Positions 46,091 through 58,310 are shown, counted from the first letter of the stretch. The stretch: DNA of 64,000 bases from Cystobasidium ongulense (GCA_022835595.1 BQUP01000008.1:558001-622000), one strand, 5' to 3'. A program made the numbers and translations. The notes: generated by a model from the letters alone, not told the origin.

Positions 46091-47150
46091 CCATGGACGC
46101 TGAACGAGCTTTGTTTATCACGTGCTTTCTACTCGTATGTGCGAGATCCCCTATAAGGGCGCAATCACTGCTTTCGTACAAGGACCAATTGCAGAGGAAT
46201 CGAATAGCCCGTGCAAGGGGAGCAGCACGGATCGATGATGTTCTCGGGACCCGAAATTGGTGGACTACTAGCAGCGACCAGTCGCCAGATAAAAAGTGTG
46301 ATTCGGCCAGCGGGATCTCGAGTCGACTATAAACGTATATAAAAGGGGGGAATGAGCACGTTAGACTATCTGGCCGATGGTATGCACATCATAGGTGGAT
46401 CCAGACAGTCTGCAACTCAATAGCGTCAAGTTGTAGGTTAGTTAAGATTGGTCGGGAGGTAAGGGCAAAGGCAGCTGCCGCTCAACGACAGGCAGGGCTG
46501 GGAACAACGGGTCGCATGTTAACTGAGCACCGAGTAGTGCACCTTTGATCTAGCGGAGAGTTTGGAAGCAGTCCACGGTTGAGACAATGGAAGGGAGTGA
46601 AATGCGCCACTGAAAGTTCGCTATTCGACCGGGAGCTCGGTGAAATGCAAATGTGCCGGACGTGCGTGGGATGCGTTCACCGCCTTGGCTCGATGATATG
46701 GATAGCAGTCGATCCGGTATCAATCCTGCTATGCAACGATATTGGATGAAATTTTGGCTTTCCCGTTTGTTCCGTGTCACTGTTAGAGACGGACTGCTTT
46801 CACGTTCAGCTTGTCAGCACTCCCGATATATTTATCGCACATGACCACGGTGTAACCTTGTCACGTTGTATGTGGAGAAACCAGAGTTCTGTATTTCTTC
46901 AGAAAAAAACAAAGGGATACCATGAATGTGTTGCTTCGTGATTATTTGGGTGAGAGCGGGAGACACCCAAATCCAACCACATCCACGTTGCGCATGTTCA
47001 TTCTCTGACTATCTATCCATGCTTGCTTTGCTCTTGTATGAGTGAACCTCCCCGCACACTCAGACTATAACTCCTGCTTGACGACACCGCAAAGATCAAA
47101 AGACGTAGAAAAACATGGCGAGAAAAAGATTTGATGCATAAAAGGTTGCT
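46091..47150. other. About 1 kb intergenic region, no gene seen
   Basis: Lies between the start of the putative zinc-binding protein gene (minus) and the 3' end of eL38 (minus). It holds short open frames without coding character. I found no tRNA, snoRNA or repeat in it. Confidence 0.4.
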
Positions 47151-47645
47151 TTACTTCTTCTTGCTGGCCTTGTTGTCCTTGTCGACGTCTTGAACTGAGA
47201 GGGCTATAGGGTGGAACATGCAATTGTCAGATGGAGCTGTGTGTCGGTCCGGCTAGATGACTACTCACTAGGAGGCAGTGATTGTCTCAACTTCTCGGCC
47301 TTGGTAGCATCATCCATCACAAGTGTGTACATGTATTTCGAGCATCGTAGCTTGAACTTTGTCTGGCTGACGGTGGATGTCAAGCCGGTCTTTGGGTCCT
47401 TGCGGCTCTTCTTGGAGAGCTTGATGCGGGCGGCTGTGAATACACAAAAGCATTGCGATGAGCGTTGTCTCCTAGTGGTATCAATATCGTCTCCACGCAC
47501 ATGTAGCATCCTTCCTGCGAGCGTACTCGAGGAACTTTTTGATGTCCTTGATCTCTTGGGGCTGTGGGAAGCAAGCACACGGGATGTTAGCAACCTGCAG
47601 CTGCCTAGCAATTGACTATGAAGAGCGTTCCACGCTGCTCACCAT
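47151..47645 (-). CDS. RPL38: 60S ribosomal protein eL38
   Basis: The product is [77 protein letters not shown] and [16 protein letters not shown], stop 47151-47153. It is collinear with yeast and human eL38 through EIKDIKxFLE, QTKFKxR and YTLVxxDxxKAxKLxQSLPP. It carries an insertion after [10 protein letters not shown] and a lysine-rich extension at the end. The first coding exon is only the ATG (47643-47645). It is followed by an 81-nt intron (47562-47642) with a perfect TGCTAAC branch point and CCCACAG acceptor, a layout common in ribosomal protein genes. eS24 starts 370 bp away on the other strand. Confidence 0.93.
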
Positions 47646-48015
47646 GGTGAAGAACGGGTGTCGAGGGTGGAGGACGGGTTGGAACACTAGAATTGCTCGC
47701 CTTCGTCGTCGCCGCCGTGTCGCTGAGGCGGAAATGCCACTCTGAACTGCGTGCCCAAAGTTGATCGAGTTTCTGGCCTGCACTTGAGCCTTCCTCCGAG
47801 GATGCCCACTGGAGGGTCGGCCAGCGCGGTTTGGCGGGGAATCGCGACTTTGACTTTTTTTGCAATTTTCGAGAATTCCTTCCACCTCGGGTCGAGCGGG
47901 ATCTCGATCGCCCAGCAGCCAGCCAGGCCGTACGCGCCATTCTCGAGCACCCCGGCACACTGGTTGCAGCTGTCGACGCCTCCTCGTACCCATCTACCAC
48001 ACCCACACGCCCATC
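47646..48015. promoter_or_regulatory. Bidirectional ribosomal-protein promoter (eL38 / eS24)
   Basis: 370 bp between the divergent start codons of eL38 and eS24. A pyrimidine/T-rich element (GACTTTGACTTTTTTTGCAA, about 47847-47866) lies roughly midway, as is usual at ribosomal protein promoters. The flanks are GC-rich. One promoter driving two ribosomal proteins would keep their output balanced; that is inference from layout. Confidence 0.55.
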
Positions 48016-49126
48016 ATGAGCGACGCAGGAGCAGTGACCATCCGCACGCGCAAATTCGTGGGTCTCTTTGACTTGCTGGGGACGGGATGGAGGGAGAGTC
48101 GAGCAAGCTGGGCTCGGGCGCAATATCGATGGACTGGCTCGCTCGCAAGACGCATGCATGGATGGACGGATGAAAGGTGATGGAAGCACGAGGGCTGGAA
48201 GCGGCAAGCCCATGGAGGGAACAGGTTGAACAAGCATCGGCTATCTGCGAGCTGTGCTAGGCAAGCCATCAAACGCCTCCTCAATCAGCCATTGTAGAGC
48301 TTTTGAACCAAGATCGACAGCAGGAAGGCAACAGCAGCAACGCAAGCACAGAGATGGATAGTGTATCATTCTGTCAACGTCAACAATAGACGCCTCAAAG
48401 CCACGTCCTTCTATCACCATGCATGCACCAGCTAGAGCCAGATCCAGTCGACATAAAACCCCACCCAGCTGCCGTACGTCTCCCAAAGGCAGAACTTGTA
48501 CACTGACACGCTATCTTGCTTCCCATCCTACAGCTTACCAACCGTCTTCTTCAACGCAAGCAATTCGTTGTCGATGTCCTACACCACAGCCGGGCCAACG
48601 TCTCCAAGGATGAGCTAAGAGAAAAGCTCTCCGGCATGTACAAGGCACCAAAAGAGCAAGTCATCATCTATGGCCTAAGAACGCAATTCGGTGGTGGCAA
48701 GTCAACAGGCTTCGCTCTCGTTTACGATAACAAGGAGGCACTCAAATTCGAGCCAAAATACAGACTATTGCGAGTGAGTAGGACAGAGCTATATCCGTAG
48801 GATCCCCTCGCTTGGAATCAGGGTAGCAAGCTAGGAGACTCTCCAGCTCGTTGTCCCACTTCACAGAGCGGGGATACCAACGGAAATCCAGCATAGAATC
48901 TCGTACTGATTTTGTCATGTTTGCTTTTTTACCAGTTCGGTCTCATCGAGGCAAAGAAGAAGGACAAGGCTGGCCGAAAGCTCCGCAAGGAAAGAAAGAA
49001 CCGTGCAAAGAGTGCGTGTCTCGGCTTTGTCCTCGGCCACCGAACCATTGCTGATTTTTTGCTCCTCCTACAGAGTTCCGTGGTCTTGCCAAGCTCAAGG
49101 GTGCCGACCCATCGAAGAAGAAGTAA
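48016..49126 (+). CDS. RPS24: 40S ribosomal protein eS24
   Basis: Exons encode [114 protein letters not shown] and KNRAK, then [17 protein letters not shown], stop 49124-49126. The whole length matches eS24 of other eukaryotes. Intron 1 (48058-48533, 476 nt) is several times longer than the others in this window; I looked for box C/D or H/ACA snoRNA signals in it and saw none that convince. Paired divergently with eL38. Confidence 0.95.
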
Positions 49127-50328
49127 ATGGGTTCTCAACGATTGGAACTGGGTCTGCTGTAGATCAAGGGAGAGACAGTCAAGTGACGAAGGAGGCCAGA
49201 TATTTTTCTTTTCACGTTACCAATACCGACGATCCTTCGATCCTCTTCTTCGTCGCCATTCGGTATCCTTCACACTCAAGTCGGTCGCGTATTGGAACAA
49301 GGAAGGCAAATCTACATACATCTCGGTACTTCATTCGCTCTCTATGCTGTATCATCTCTTCGATGAATTAGTTGGACCTATTTCTTTGCTCGTTTTCGTC
49401 CTGTCTACTTCCTATCATTCGCATCACCTCCCGCTCGTTGTAGTCTGTACAACGCAGTCACCGGCTTTATAATTTTCCTGGGCATATACGCTTACGCGGC
49501 TGACGATTTGACTGACCGCCATCATATCTCACCTCACAGCTAACACTGAACACCAATCTTCCGCTTGTATTCCAGAAAGCTAACTGCAAGAGACACGGAG
49601 CAAAATAAGGAAAAGTGCGGGCATGGGTTATCCTTGCGAAAGTCCCTATGCCTGGCAGCTTATCATACATTAATCCTTATTGCAAGAAGCAAAAGAAGTG
49701 CAAAGCTACATTCTGCTTCTGAAATTGGCTCTCCTTCTGATTCCCCAAGGTGGTTAAATCGTAGTAGCAAGCAATTCCGAAACTCTGTCCTTATGGACAA
49801 GCCACTTCTGCATGCTAGCCAAATCCGCGTAGAGAACGGAAGCATTGCCTCGTTCACAGTCACAATGCGCACTTCCGGACACAACAGCTATACATATAGT
49901 GGAGGTAGCCGAGAGCTGGTATTGAATTGTTGCCCACTTCACACAGGCATATGAAGTCTCCACGCGCTTGATGAGCTTCGTGTCTTCTGGCTATGCTATT
50001 GCGCCACAATATCAGATGCCAGCCATACATCCTACTATATGCTTGAAGGCGGCTGACGAAAGTGACCGGCGAGGTATGGTGTTGACAGTCTCTCGTAAGT
50101 TTTTGTACGAAGACTTGTACCAATGTTTTCAGGGTCCAAGCTTGCTTATTTGGGCATCTCGTCGCGAGCAATACTTGGTTTCATCGGAAAAGGAGGCTTG
50201 AAGTGGTCCACATCGATGCCGCACATGGCAGAAAGGAAGCTTCTTGCAATATTTCAAGCGTAATTCTGCAGCGACCTTTCTGTCGACTTGGGCGCTGGCC
50301 AAAGCTTGTGTTGGAAATCGGCGCACAC
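49127..50328. other. Convergent intergenic region, no gene seen
   Basis: 1.2 kb between the 3' ends of eS24 (+) and the dihydrouridine synthase (-). Several short open frames exist on both strands but none shows splice-consistent coding or a known motif. No RNA gene recognised. Confidence 0.4.
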
Positions 50329-51583
50329 TCAGCAGTCCGATATCGTTTTGAGAACAGGCTCCAGTTCTGCAATGATTATCTTCATAGGCGCCAACTCTTC
50401 GCAGCTACTAAGACGTTTCTTAATTACTTGTGACCAAGCTTTCGGTATATGTGACTGTTCGAAAAAGTACTTGATATGCTGTTTAGCAGCTTTGATAGTG
50501 GTAGAATCGGGATATCTAGAGCAAGTCTCGAGGTATTCGTTTGTTAGATCGAAGGGGTTCGAGATCCTGTTTTGAAATAGACTACACAGAGTACGACGAG
50601 TATTAGAGGATGGATATACTATGTGACAGTAACGTGGAGACTTACTATGGATTGCGCATCAACTCTTCGCCTACCATCAAGCCCGAGGCTCCTGTATAGT
50701 TGAGGTTGGTAAACAGGTCTTGAAAGCAACGGACATTTCCATTGGTTAATACATGTATAGTCAAGGCATTGACCAAGTCCTTCACATGCTCTAATCTTGC
50801 TGCTCCGTGCCGACGGTGTTTCGCTGATGGAAAGCGAGCATGTAAAGCAATATGCGATACTCCAAGAGCTTCTAGATTTTTGGCTAGCTCGAGGGTGTCT
50901 TCCACTGGCGTACAGAGTCGAATTTTGACAGACACCGGTATATCGACAGTATTGATTATGGATTTGACTGTACAGAACAAGGAGTTCTACTCAGCTCAGA
51001 CACTATAGACAAACAAGTTCGTCGATTTTATGTTTAGCTTTACCCATTTGTTCAAGGTGATCCCAATTCTTGCGAGCGAGAAGAGCGCTTCCGTATCCCG
51101 CGAGCACAGCAGGTTCTTGAGGGCAGCCACAATTTATATCTGATTAATGATGTGGTAAGCAGTTAGTCAAATTTGTATTAATTCCTTTATTAGAATGATA
51201 CGCCATACCGATACCGTCGCAATGTGGCGCGAAAAGCTGAGCTGCCTCTACCATCTCTTTGATATCACATCCACCAAGCTGTACAACTACAGGTCTTTTA
51301 AGATCATCCGGTAGAGCTTTCTCATGTTCCAAATCTCTCAAAGCTCTTGTTCTATATTCTTCGTCTTGCTTGAGCTTTTCAGGCAGATACATCTGTGTAT
51401 AGGTCATCGTCGCGCCGCCTTTGATGCACATTAGTCGAAATGGAAGATCCGAGGCATCGACCTGTTATAGCCATGTATTGAATTAAGCTTGGTGAGTTTC
51501 ATGCGGAAAGCAGATCACAACCCTACCATAGGTGCTGCTACTAGAGCCAAGGCTTCGGGCGGAAAGCTCGTCTTGCGCGTCAT
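50329..51583 (-). CDS. tRNA-dihydrouridine synthase (DUS1-like)
   Basis: Exons read MTRKTSFPPEALALVAAPM, VDASDLPFRLMCIKGGATM, TYTQMYLPEKLKQDEEYRTR, DLKRPVVVQLGGCDIKEMVE, AAQLFAPHCDGIDINCGCPQ, VLAGYGSALLARKNWDHLEQ, IPVSVKIRLCTPVEDTLELA, NLEALGVSHIALHARF, IHVLTNGNVRCFQDLFTNLN and SGLMVGEELMRNP, then a helical C-terminal domain ending LEPVLKTISDC, stop 50329-50331. The FMN TIM barrel, the active-site cysteine in NCGCPQ and the NGN loop identify a Dus. The ending GNVRCFQD..VGEELMRNP leans to DUS1 over DUS2-4, but the subfamily is unsure. It reduces specific uridines in tRNA D-loops. The start at 51583 is 214 bp from the divergent GNA1 start. Confidence 0.9.
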
Positions 51584-51797
51584 ATCGTATCATTCCAGAG
51601 ATATTGAATTTCTCGACTAATGTCAAGCCTCATGGAGGTCCATCACTTGCTCTATATAGTCAATTGATAAAAGTGAAAGCCGGCAACGGTTAAACGCTTC
51701 GATCACTCGACGAGCAGGCACCGACGAGGGTTCAGCCTCTTTCACTCTCTCACCATCTGCACTCATACCTGTGTACTGCATCTACCACTCAAAAACC

Positions 51798-52502
51798 ATG
51801 CCTCTCACGCCAAACTCGGAACTGGATTTACTGTTCGATGACAAGCTTGTTCCAACCTCTGCGTTCGACGCACTTGCCGAGCGGGGGCTGCACGTGAGTT
51901 TGGAGGAAACGCGTACACAAGCGACGCAAACGCAATCCAAGGCAAACCAGACTGATGCCGATACACTCGCTATGTTAATCTCTCTTGAACAATCAGCTGC
52001 GACCTTTGAGCAGCACAGATTATTCAAGAGGTCATCTCACCGTCCTCTCAGACTTGACTCAAACACCAGACCTGGGATTATCGAAATATCAAGAACGATT
52101 TAATCTAATGAAATCATCTGGGACATATTACATTCTAGTTATAATAGATAAAGAAACAGATCAAGTAGTGGCTACAGGTACTAATATGGCCGAATATAAA
52201 TTCATTAGAAACGCAGGTTTAACTGGACATATTGAAGATATTGCAGTTAGTAAAACAAATCAAGGTCAGAAATTAGGTTATTATATCGTTACTGCTTTGA
52301 CAGAGTTAGGTGAGAAAGTTGGATTCTATAAGAGTATATTGGATTGTGAGGAGAAGAACAAAGGTGAGTTGTCGTAGCTTTGAGCTTTTCTATGCATCCG
52401 AGTCAGGGCTGAAGCAACTTCTATCTCACGACGACAGGCTTCTATGAGAAATGCGGACACGTCTATAAAGACAATATTCAAATGGCAAAGTACAAGAAGT
52501 GA
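51798..52502 (+). CDS. GNA1: Glucosamine-6-phosphate N-acetyltransferase
   Basis: Exon 1 gives MPLTPNSELDLLFDDKLVPT and ERGLH. An intron of about 108 nt follows (about 51894-52001), then LRPLSSTDYSRGHLTVLSDL, FNLMKSSGTYYILVIIDKET, VATGTNMAEYKFIRNAGLTG, HIEDIAVSKTNQGQKLGYYI, LGEKVGFYKSILDCEEKNKG, and after a second intron FYEKCGHVYKDNIQMAKYKK, stop 52500-52502. This is a GNAT fold with the acetyl-CoA loop NQGQKLG. It matches yeast Gna1 throughout (GHIEDIAVS, DCxExNxGFYEKCG). The enzyme makes GlcNAc-6-P for chitin, glycoprotein and GPI synthesis and is essential in fungi. The codons of exon 2 are strikingly AT-rich compared with exon 1. Confidence 0.95.
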
Positions 52503-52699
52503 AGTGAGACGTTGGTCCACTCCTCAGAGGTCATTGCCTTTTATCGCTTTCGATGAGCGTCGCAATACGAATATGCAGTGCAGTTGTCGTTTTTTCTCGT
52601 TTCTCCTTTGTCGCAATACTATGGCAACATACATAAGTCCCTTCACCTATTATCTCAACAACAGTACATACGTACACGTTGACTAATCCAGTCCGACCT

Positions 52700-54427
52700 T
52701 CACTCAAAAGTCAACTTCCTCGCCACTTTGACGCCTGCTTTACTACCTGTCAATTCACCATCATTTGCTTCACTTTTCCTCTTCTTGTTGCCTTGTGGAT
52801 TCATAATGTCTTTTCCATTGACTTCTTCTTCACCAGGAACATGTCTAGGAACTAATTCAGCAGTAGGTTTAGGTAGCTTACTAGGATGAGTAGGTAAAGG
52901 TTTTTCATGAAAGTAATCATGTTTTAAAGCTTGTAAAGCAGTTATTCTTTTAGAAGGATTAAAAGTTAAACAACTAGATAATAAATGTATTCCTTTTAAA
53001 GGAGTAGCAGTGAATAACAATTTGATATCTTGTTTAGGATAAATAGGTTTAATTTCATAAAAATCATTTAATTTTTTAAAATTTGGCCATTCTTCTTCTG
53101 TTGGTGTTCCTAATGCTCTAAAAATTACTTCTAACTGTTCAAAATCTGTTTCTCCTGCCATGTAGGGTAATCTCAACATTAATTCTGCAAAAATACATCC
53201 TGCTGACCATATATCTACTGCTCCTGTGTAGGATCGTGCTCCGAAGAGTAGTTCTGGAGAACGGTACCATCTGCCGGGTTAATGCATATTAGCATGCTTG
53301 CGCTTGAGTTGCCTCGGCAACTCCAACACAGTGACAAGAGCTAGGACTCACCTTGTGACAACCTGATGTGTCATCTTAGCATCTGCATCTGCAAATTCCC
53401 TCGCTAGACCGAAATCGGCAATCTTGAGCCTTCCATCACTTGCGATTAACAGATTGTTAGGCTTGAGATCCTGTATCATTAAAGAAGTTAAGGTTCAGTT
53501 TGAGGTTTCAGACAAGAAGAAGCTCATTAGGAACTCGGACAGGACAACATGTCGGGCGAGTAAAATAATCGCGCGACTTACGCGATGTAAAACCCAATTC
53601 CTATGACAGAATTCCAGACCTTTAAAAGTCATAGCCATCCAAGATTTAATATCACCAGCTTGAAAAATCAAAGATCTGTCTTTGATAATAGCTTCTAAAT
53701 CAGTATCTAAATATTCTAATACTAGATTTAGATTTGCTTTATGAGAGAAAACGTCTAGTAGCTTGATGTTTTCGAATATTGGGGTAAAAGAAATAACATG
53801 GAAAGAAAGATATCAGCAATGATTTCTCACGAGAATATAAGATTGACAATTGGTTCTGTTAAGACATACTTCTATTACGTTCGGATGACGTAGCTCTTGT
53901 AGGAATTTTACTTCTCGAATAGCAGACATGTCGAGGCCATCTAGATAGAAAAGTAACAACATCAGCAAAACACATCTAGCGATCTTCCTTGACTGAGAGG
54001 AACACAGAGGAGCGACGGGCTTACCTTTGAATTGGCCCACTTTGAGCTTCTTGATTGCAATCTTCCTACCAGTAGCTAATTCTCTTCCTGTGATACGCGC
54101 AGAGTAAGTATAATTCAGGACATTGTCCGGAGCTTGTACGCCCAATTAGTACGAAAGGCTGGGAAGTGGACGAACCTAGATATACGGTGGCATCTATAGG
54201 TGAAATCAGAGGAGGTATATACAGTCAGCTCTTCCTCGTCTGGTGTGCTCGCACAATGCATCACGACCTACAAGTTCCCTCTCCGATCTTCTTGTCCTTG
54301 CCTGTGATACAAGAGTCACGGAAGCTTCTTAGCTATAATATACCCAACATGGATGGTGCGTGAAGAGAGTGTCAAACACACTGTATGCTCTCAGTATACG
54401 TTCGTTCTCAGCTTGTGCAGCCTCCAT
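52700..54427 (-). CDS. KIN28: Cyclin-dependent kinase CDK7/Kin28 (TFIIH kinase)
   Basis: Spliced product: [190 protein letters not shown] and [20 protein letters not shown], with a Lys-rich tail ending [14 protein letters not shown] at 52700. DLKPNNLL and [11 protein letters not shown] are CDK7 hallmarks; the T-loop threonine is kept. It phosphorylates the Pol II CTD. The glycine-rich loop is coded by tiny exons: coding exon 1 of 28 nt (54400-54427), exon 2 of 30 nt (54272-54301) and a micro-exon of 18 nt (54176-54193). Confidence 0.93.
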
Positions 54428-55524
54428 GCTGTCTATCGAAGCGCAGCGTGTTCAGCGGCGTGATCGGTTGTTCTCTGCTTCAGACTTGCTCGTCGATGGA
54501 CTTGGAGCAGAGCCCTGGAGCTGGTCATAGGCTCCTTGCGGTGTCGATACGCGTCAGCTGGTCAGTGCTGCTGTTGTTGAGTGCGAGGCAGGAAGAGTGA
54601 AGGTCGCGCCGACATGATCGAGCGAGCACCGGCGAGTTCAAGAGACAGCACCATACCATAGCTGCGTATGTGCTATTGTCAAGCAACTCATGTAGCGAGG
54701 GTCTATACTTTCTAGGCTATCGTGTTGATAGAATCACGTGTGCTTGAATGTTGTTGCTATGGACCAGGCTGCCGTGCCCTGTCCATGCGCATTGTTTGGA
54801 TGGATGCAATGCGATGGGATGCAGTGCGAGGTCATGGGAGGGACAAGAGTTTTCGCACAGGTGGATGGTCCGCGATATTCCGAGTTTCTGTAATCTATCT
54901 CTGCTCTTGCTTCTCCACTAGCTCGTTCTCCTCAATCCTGTCCATCACCGTCTTCCAGACTCTGTCACTATCTGACTCGTCGACGCGGAAAACGCCGTGT
55001 GTAAGATCCCGGAGCAGCGGAACAGCGATAATTCACAAGACAAAGCAAGACTCTGACAGCTTGCCGCTTCTTATCCTCACACACGCTTCATTGTTGTTCG
55101 CACACCACGCTCGTGCTAGCATCACTACATGCTCAGACTGTCGCTCCCTGGTGAGTGGAGCTCTTCTTCGAGGATGCTTGTTCCGCTCAGAGCCGTGCGG
55201 CGGCACGCTTTACGCTTTACCGTGGGCATTGGATTAATTATAATTAACAACGACTACTCTTTCTCTTCTTATTATAATAATACAATCACAAATGCTACCA
55301 GCAGCAAGACAGGCATTAAGACAAAGACACGCTCGCTGCACCTTCCCTCGCTCCACCTCCACCCGTGAGTTGCGTCGTTCTGTCGCTCGAAAACTGGCCC
55401 CCCGGATTTACCGCACGCATAGGCACAGCACAGCACCAGCACAAAGTCGGGTAATTGACTGACACAACTGCATGCACCTCACATTATCATAGACTCTAAA
55501 GCAATCCAACTAGCACCTCCAACC
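54428..55524. other. Divergent promoter region, CDK7 / malic enzyme
   Basis: 1.1 kb between divergent starts. A minus-strand open stretch at 54895-55010 (VDESDSDRVWKTVMDRIEEN, then a stop) looks faintly coding, but I found no acceptor or start for it. An AT-rich block TTAATTATAATTAACA near 55233-55248 and further AT runs to 55290 lie close to the malic enzyme start and may be its core promoter. Confidence 0.4.
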
Positions 55525-57898
55525 ATGCCAGGTCTAAGATCACTCCCTCATTCTGTCGGATCAGTCGAAATACAAAAGCAACGCGTACTAGCAAGACTAC
55601 GTGAAAAGTCCACTCCGTTGGATCAGTATGAGGTGCGCTCTATCAAAACATATATCCTCATTGCGGCAGCCATCTCCGTTGGCTGACTTGCTTTACTCCT
55701 CCCTCTATGCTCGCAGTACCTAGTCTCGCTACAACATGCAAACACAGATCTATTCTTCCGCACTTTGATGGTAAGTTGACTTTCCCATCCGCGCATTTGT
55801 CCGGACGAGAACATAGTCCGTATTATATGGAGGAATGATTGGCAATCAGCCAGCCGTTGAAGGGTGTGCTGTATTTGATTTACAGGTCGTACTAAGTTCT
55901 GTCTCTTGTTTCCCGCCCTCTGTTATTCCAGGACAATGTACGCGAACTTATGCCCCTCGTCTACACCCCGACGATCGGATCCGCATGCCTCAGATACAGG
56001 TGAGATGCTATCCCAACTACTATGAGCATTGTCTCGTGATGACAAGAAGGTCTGTCTCATACTGACCTTACCCTTGTCCCTTACGCAAAACGACAGCCAC
56101 CTATTCTCATACGTTTCAAACGCTCTATTTTTATCCTACAATGAAAAAGGAAGAATAGCAGAAATATTAGATAGTCTACCTGATGATTTTGAGATATCAG
56201 TAGTCACTGATGGAAGTAGGATTTTAGGATTGGGTGATTTAGGTGTAGATGGTGTTGGTAAGTCAGACTCTCCACTCATCGTTACTGAACAGAAGAAAAC
56301 CTAAAAGGTTCGGAAAGAATGCTGACTGAACATTATTGTATTTGTGATAAAACAGGTATTCCAATGGGTAAACTAGCGCTCTATTCGGCATGCGCAGGTA
56401 TACATCCAGCAAAAACACTACCAGTAGTATTTGATGTAGGAACGAATAATGCACAAAAATTACATGATCCTTTATATGTTGGATTAAGACAAAATAGAAT
56501 TACTCCAGATGAAGAAAAAGAATTCATTAATGAATTTATGATTGCTTCTCAAAAGAGATGGCCTGGTATGGTCGTTCAATTTGAGGATGTAAGCGTTTTT
56601 CCCCCAACTTTTTCCATCTATACTTCCAATCCTTTTCGTAGCCCTCTCTGTGAAGTCGTTGCTAATACCTTTTTATTCTTCTTTGATGCTTTCTAGTTCT
56701 CGACGGAATTAGCGTTCGATCTACTGGCGACGCATCGTGATAAATACCCTACTTTCAATGATGACATTCAAGGTACCGCTGCTGTCTCACTAGCTGGAAT
56801 GATCAATGCCATTGCGGAAAGTGGGACTCCTCTACCGGAACATAACATTGTCTTCTTTGGCGCTGGTAGTGCTGCTGTTGGCATTGCTGAGTTGGTGAGT
56901 CTACATATCCTTGTCCAGATCTCGACAAGCCATAGTCGATAGCCAAGCGATTGACACTCTGACCTGTTTTATGCTATCTTCTTGGTACAGATCGCACAAT
57001 ACTTCATCCAACAAGGTATTCCAGAAGTCAAGGCAAAAGAAATGATTACACTAGTCGATTCAAAAGGATTAGTAGCCAATAACAGAGGTGATAATTTACC
57101 AACACACAAGAAATACTTCTCAAAATTAGATTCAAAAGTACCACGTTTGACGAATTTACAAGAAGTAGTAGAACATTATAAGCCAACAGCATTATTAGGT
57201 TTATCAACAGTAAAATCAGCTTTTAGTGAAGATATTATTAGATTTTTAGCAAAAACAAATAAAAGACCTATTATTTTCGCTCTAAGTAATCCTTTAACTC
57301 AAGCTGAATGTACTTTTGAAGAAGCTATACAATGGTCAGATGGAAATGCTTTATTCGCTTCTGGTTCTCCTTTTGCGGATGTTAATTGGCATGGAAAGAA
57401 TTTGATCAATAATCAGGGTAATAACGTTTAGTGAGGCTTTCACTTGTCATATTCAGTACTGCCGATTACTGATGCTTCCAATCCGAATAGCATCTTCCCT
57501 GGACTTGGACTGGGTGCTATCCTAGCCAAATGTGCAACAATCCCAGAAGACCTAATCCACACCTCGGCGAATGCTCTGGCACAAGCGACGACAGCAGAAG
57601 AGAAATCACAATTTATGATGTATCCGAGATTGGAGCGTATTCGCGAAGTATCAGGAACGAGTAAGCCTATACCTCCTTTGATCCATATCCCCTCTTTCAA
57701 ATATTTTCTTCTGTAAGAACTTTCGCTAACCTTGACTTGTTCGCAGTCGCTTTCAAAGTTATCAAAAAATGCCAAGAATTAGGTATCGCTCGCAATGACA
57801 AGATTAAAGGAATGTCAGATAAACAACTACATGCATACATCGCTCAAAACATGTATGATCCGCTATCATCTGCGAATGGAGAGCCTGCCAAGCTATAG
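55525..57898 (+). CDS. NAD-dependent malic enzyme
   Basis: Exons encode [243 protein letters not shown] and [20 protein letters not shown], stop 57896-57898. The catalytic Tyr in VYTPTIG, the Lys in GKLALY, the metal ligands in QFED and NDDIQG, and the GAGSAAVG dinucleotide loop are all present. It converts malate to pyruvate and CO2. No obvious mitochondrial presequence is seen on this start. About ten exons; the middle exons are AT-rich in codon use, the ends less so. Confidence 0.95.
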
Positions 57899-58310
57899 AC
57901 TGTTCCCGAGCGCCTACATAGGAGCGTGCAGCCGTAAGGCAGCCGTGTATTGGGAGGTGTCTGTCGAGTCGGAGGATATGCAGTGCTGTTACGAGACACC
58001 AGCGGGTCAAGTATACCTGAAGTCTTTTCCCTTCTGCTAACGGGAATATCCTTTTAATTGTTGTGACTATAATTACTTTCTTCTTTATAAGTGAAACTTG
58101 AGCAAAGATGCCGACAGTGCGACGCATCACCAGCACTGACAAGTTGCCTACCTTGTCGAGTTCCTCCGTTGTGGCTATATACTTGTGGCGATCTCCGAGG
58201 GCTACCAGGCTCATGAGCCTCTCCAACGTCATTTGCCCGCCAACTTGATTTTCATTTGTTTCCCACAAGCGAACTGCGAATACAATACATACATCCTCGG
58301 ACGTTTAAGA
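57899..58310. other. Spacer with an uncertain minus-strand open frame
   Basis: Between the malic enzyme and the dehydratase-like gene, both on +. A minus-strand frame at about 58060-58268 reads plausibly (TNENQVGGQMTLERLMSLVA, YIATTEELDK before a GTAGGC donor-like site). Its upstream exon would have to lie opposite the dehydratase gene, and downstream it runs antisense to the malic enzyme. I do not call it a gene. Confidence 0.3.

Noticed and set aside
48058-48533. GATGAAAGGTGATGG and a downstream CTGA as box C/D snoRNA signals in the eS24 intron
   Set aside because: The spacing between the boxes is far too long, there is no terminal stem, and no internal C'/D' boxes are seen.
54895-55010. 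Minus-strand open stretch reading VDESDSDRVWKTVMDRIEEN before a stop
   Set aside because: It looks like the end of a protein, but the frame is closed shortly upstream, and I found no AG acceptor or ATG that would connect it to another exon.
57904-58268. Minus-strand open frame with TNENQVGGQMTLERLMSLVA and a donor-like GTAGGC
   Set aside because: Its 5' exons would have to lie opposite the dehydratase-like gene and its 3' part runs antisense to the malic enzyme; no family match.
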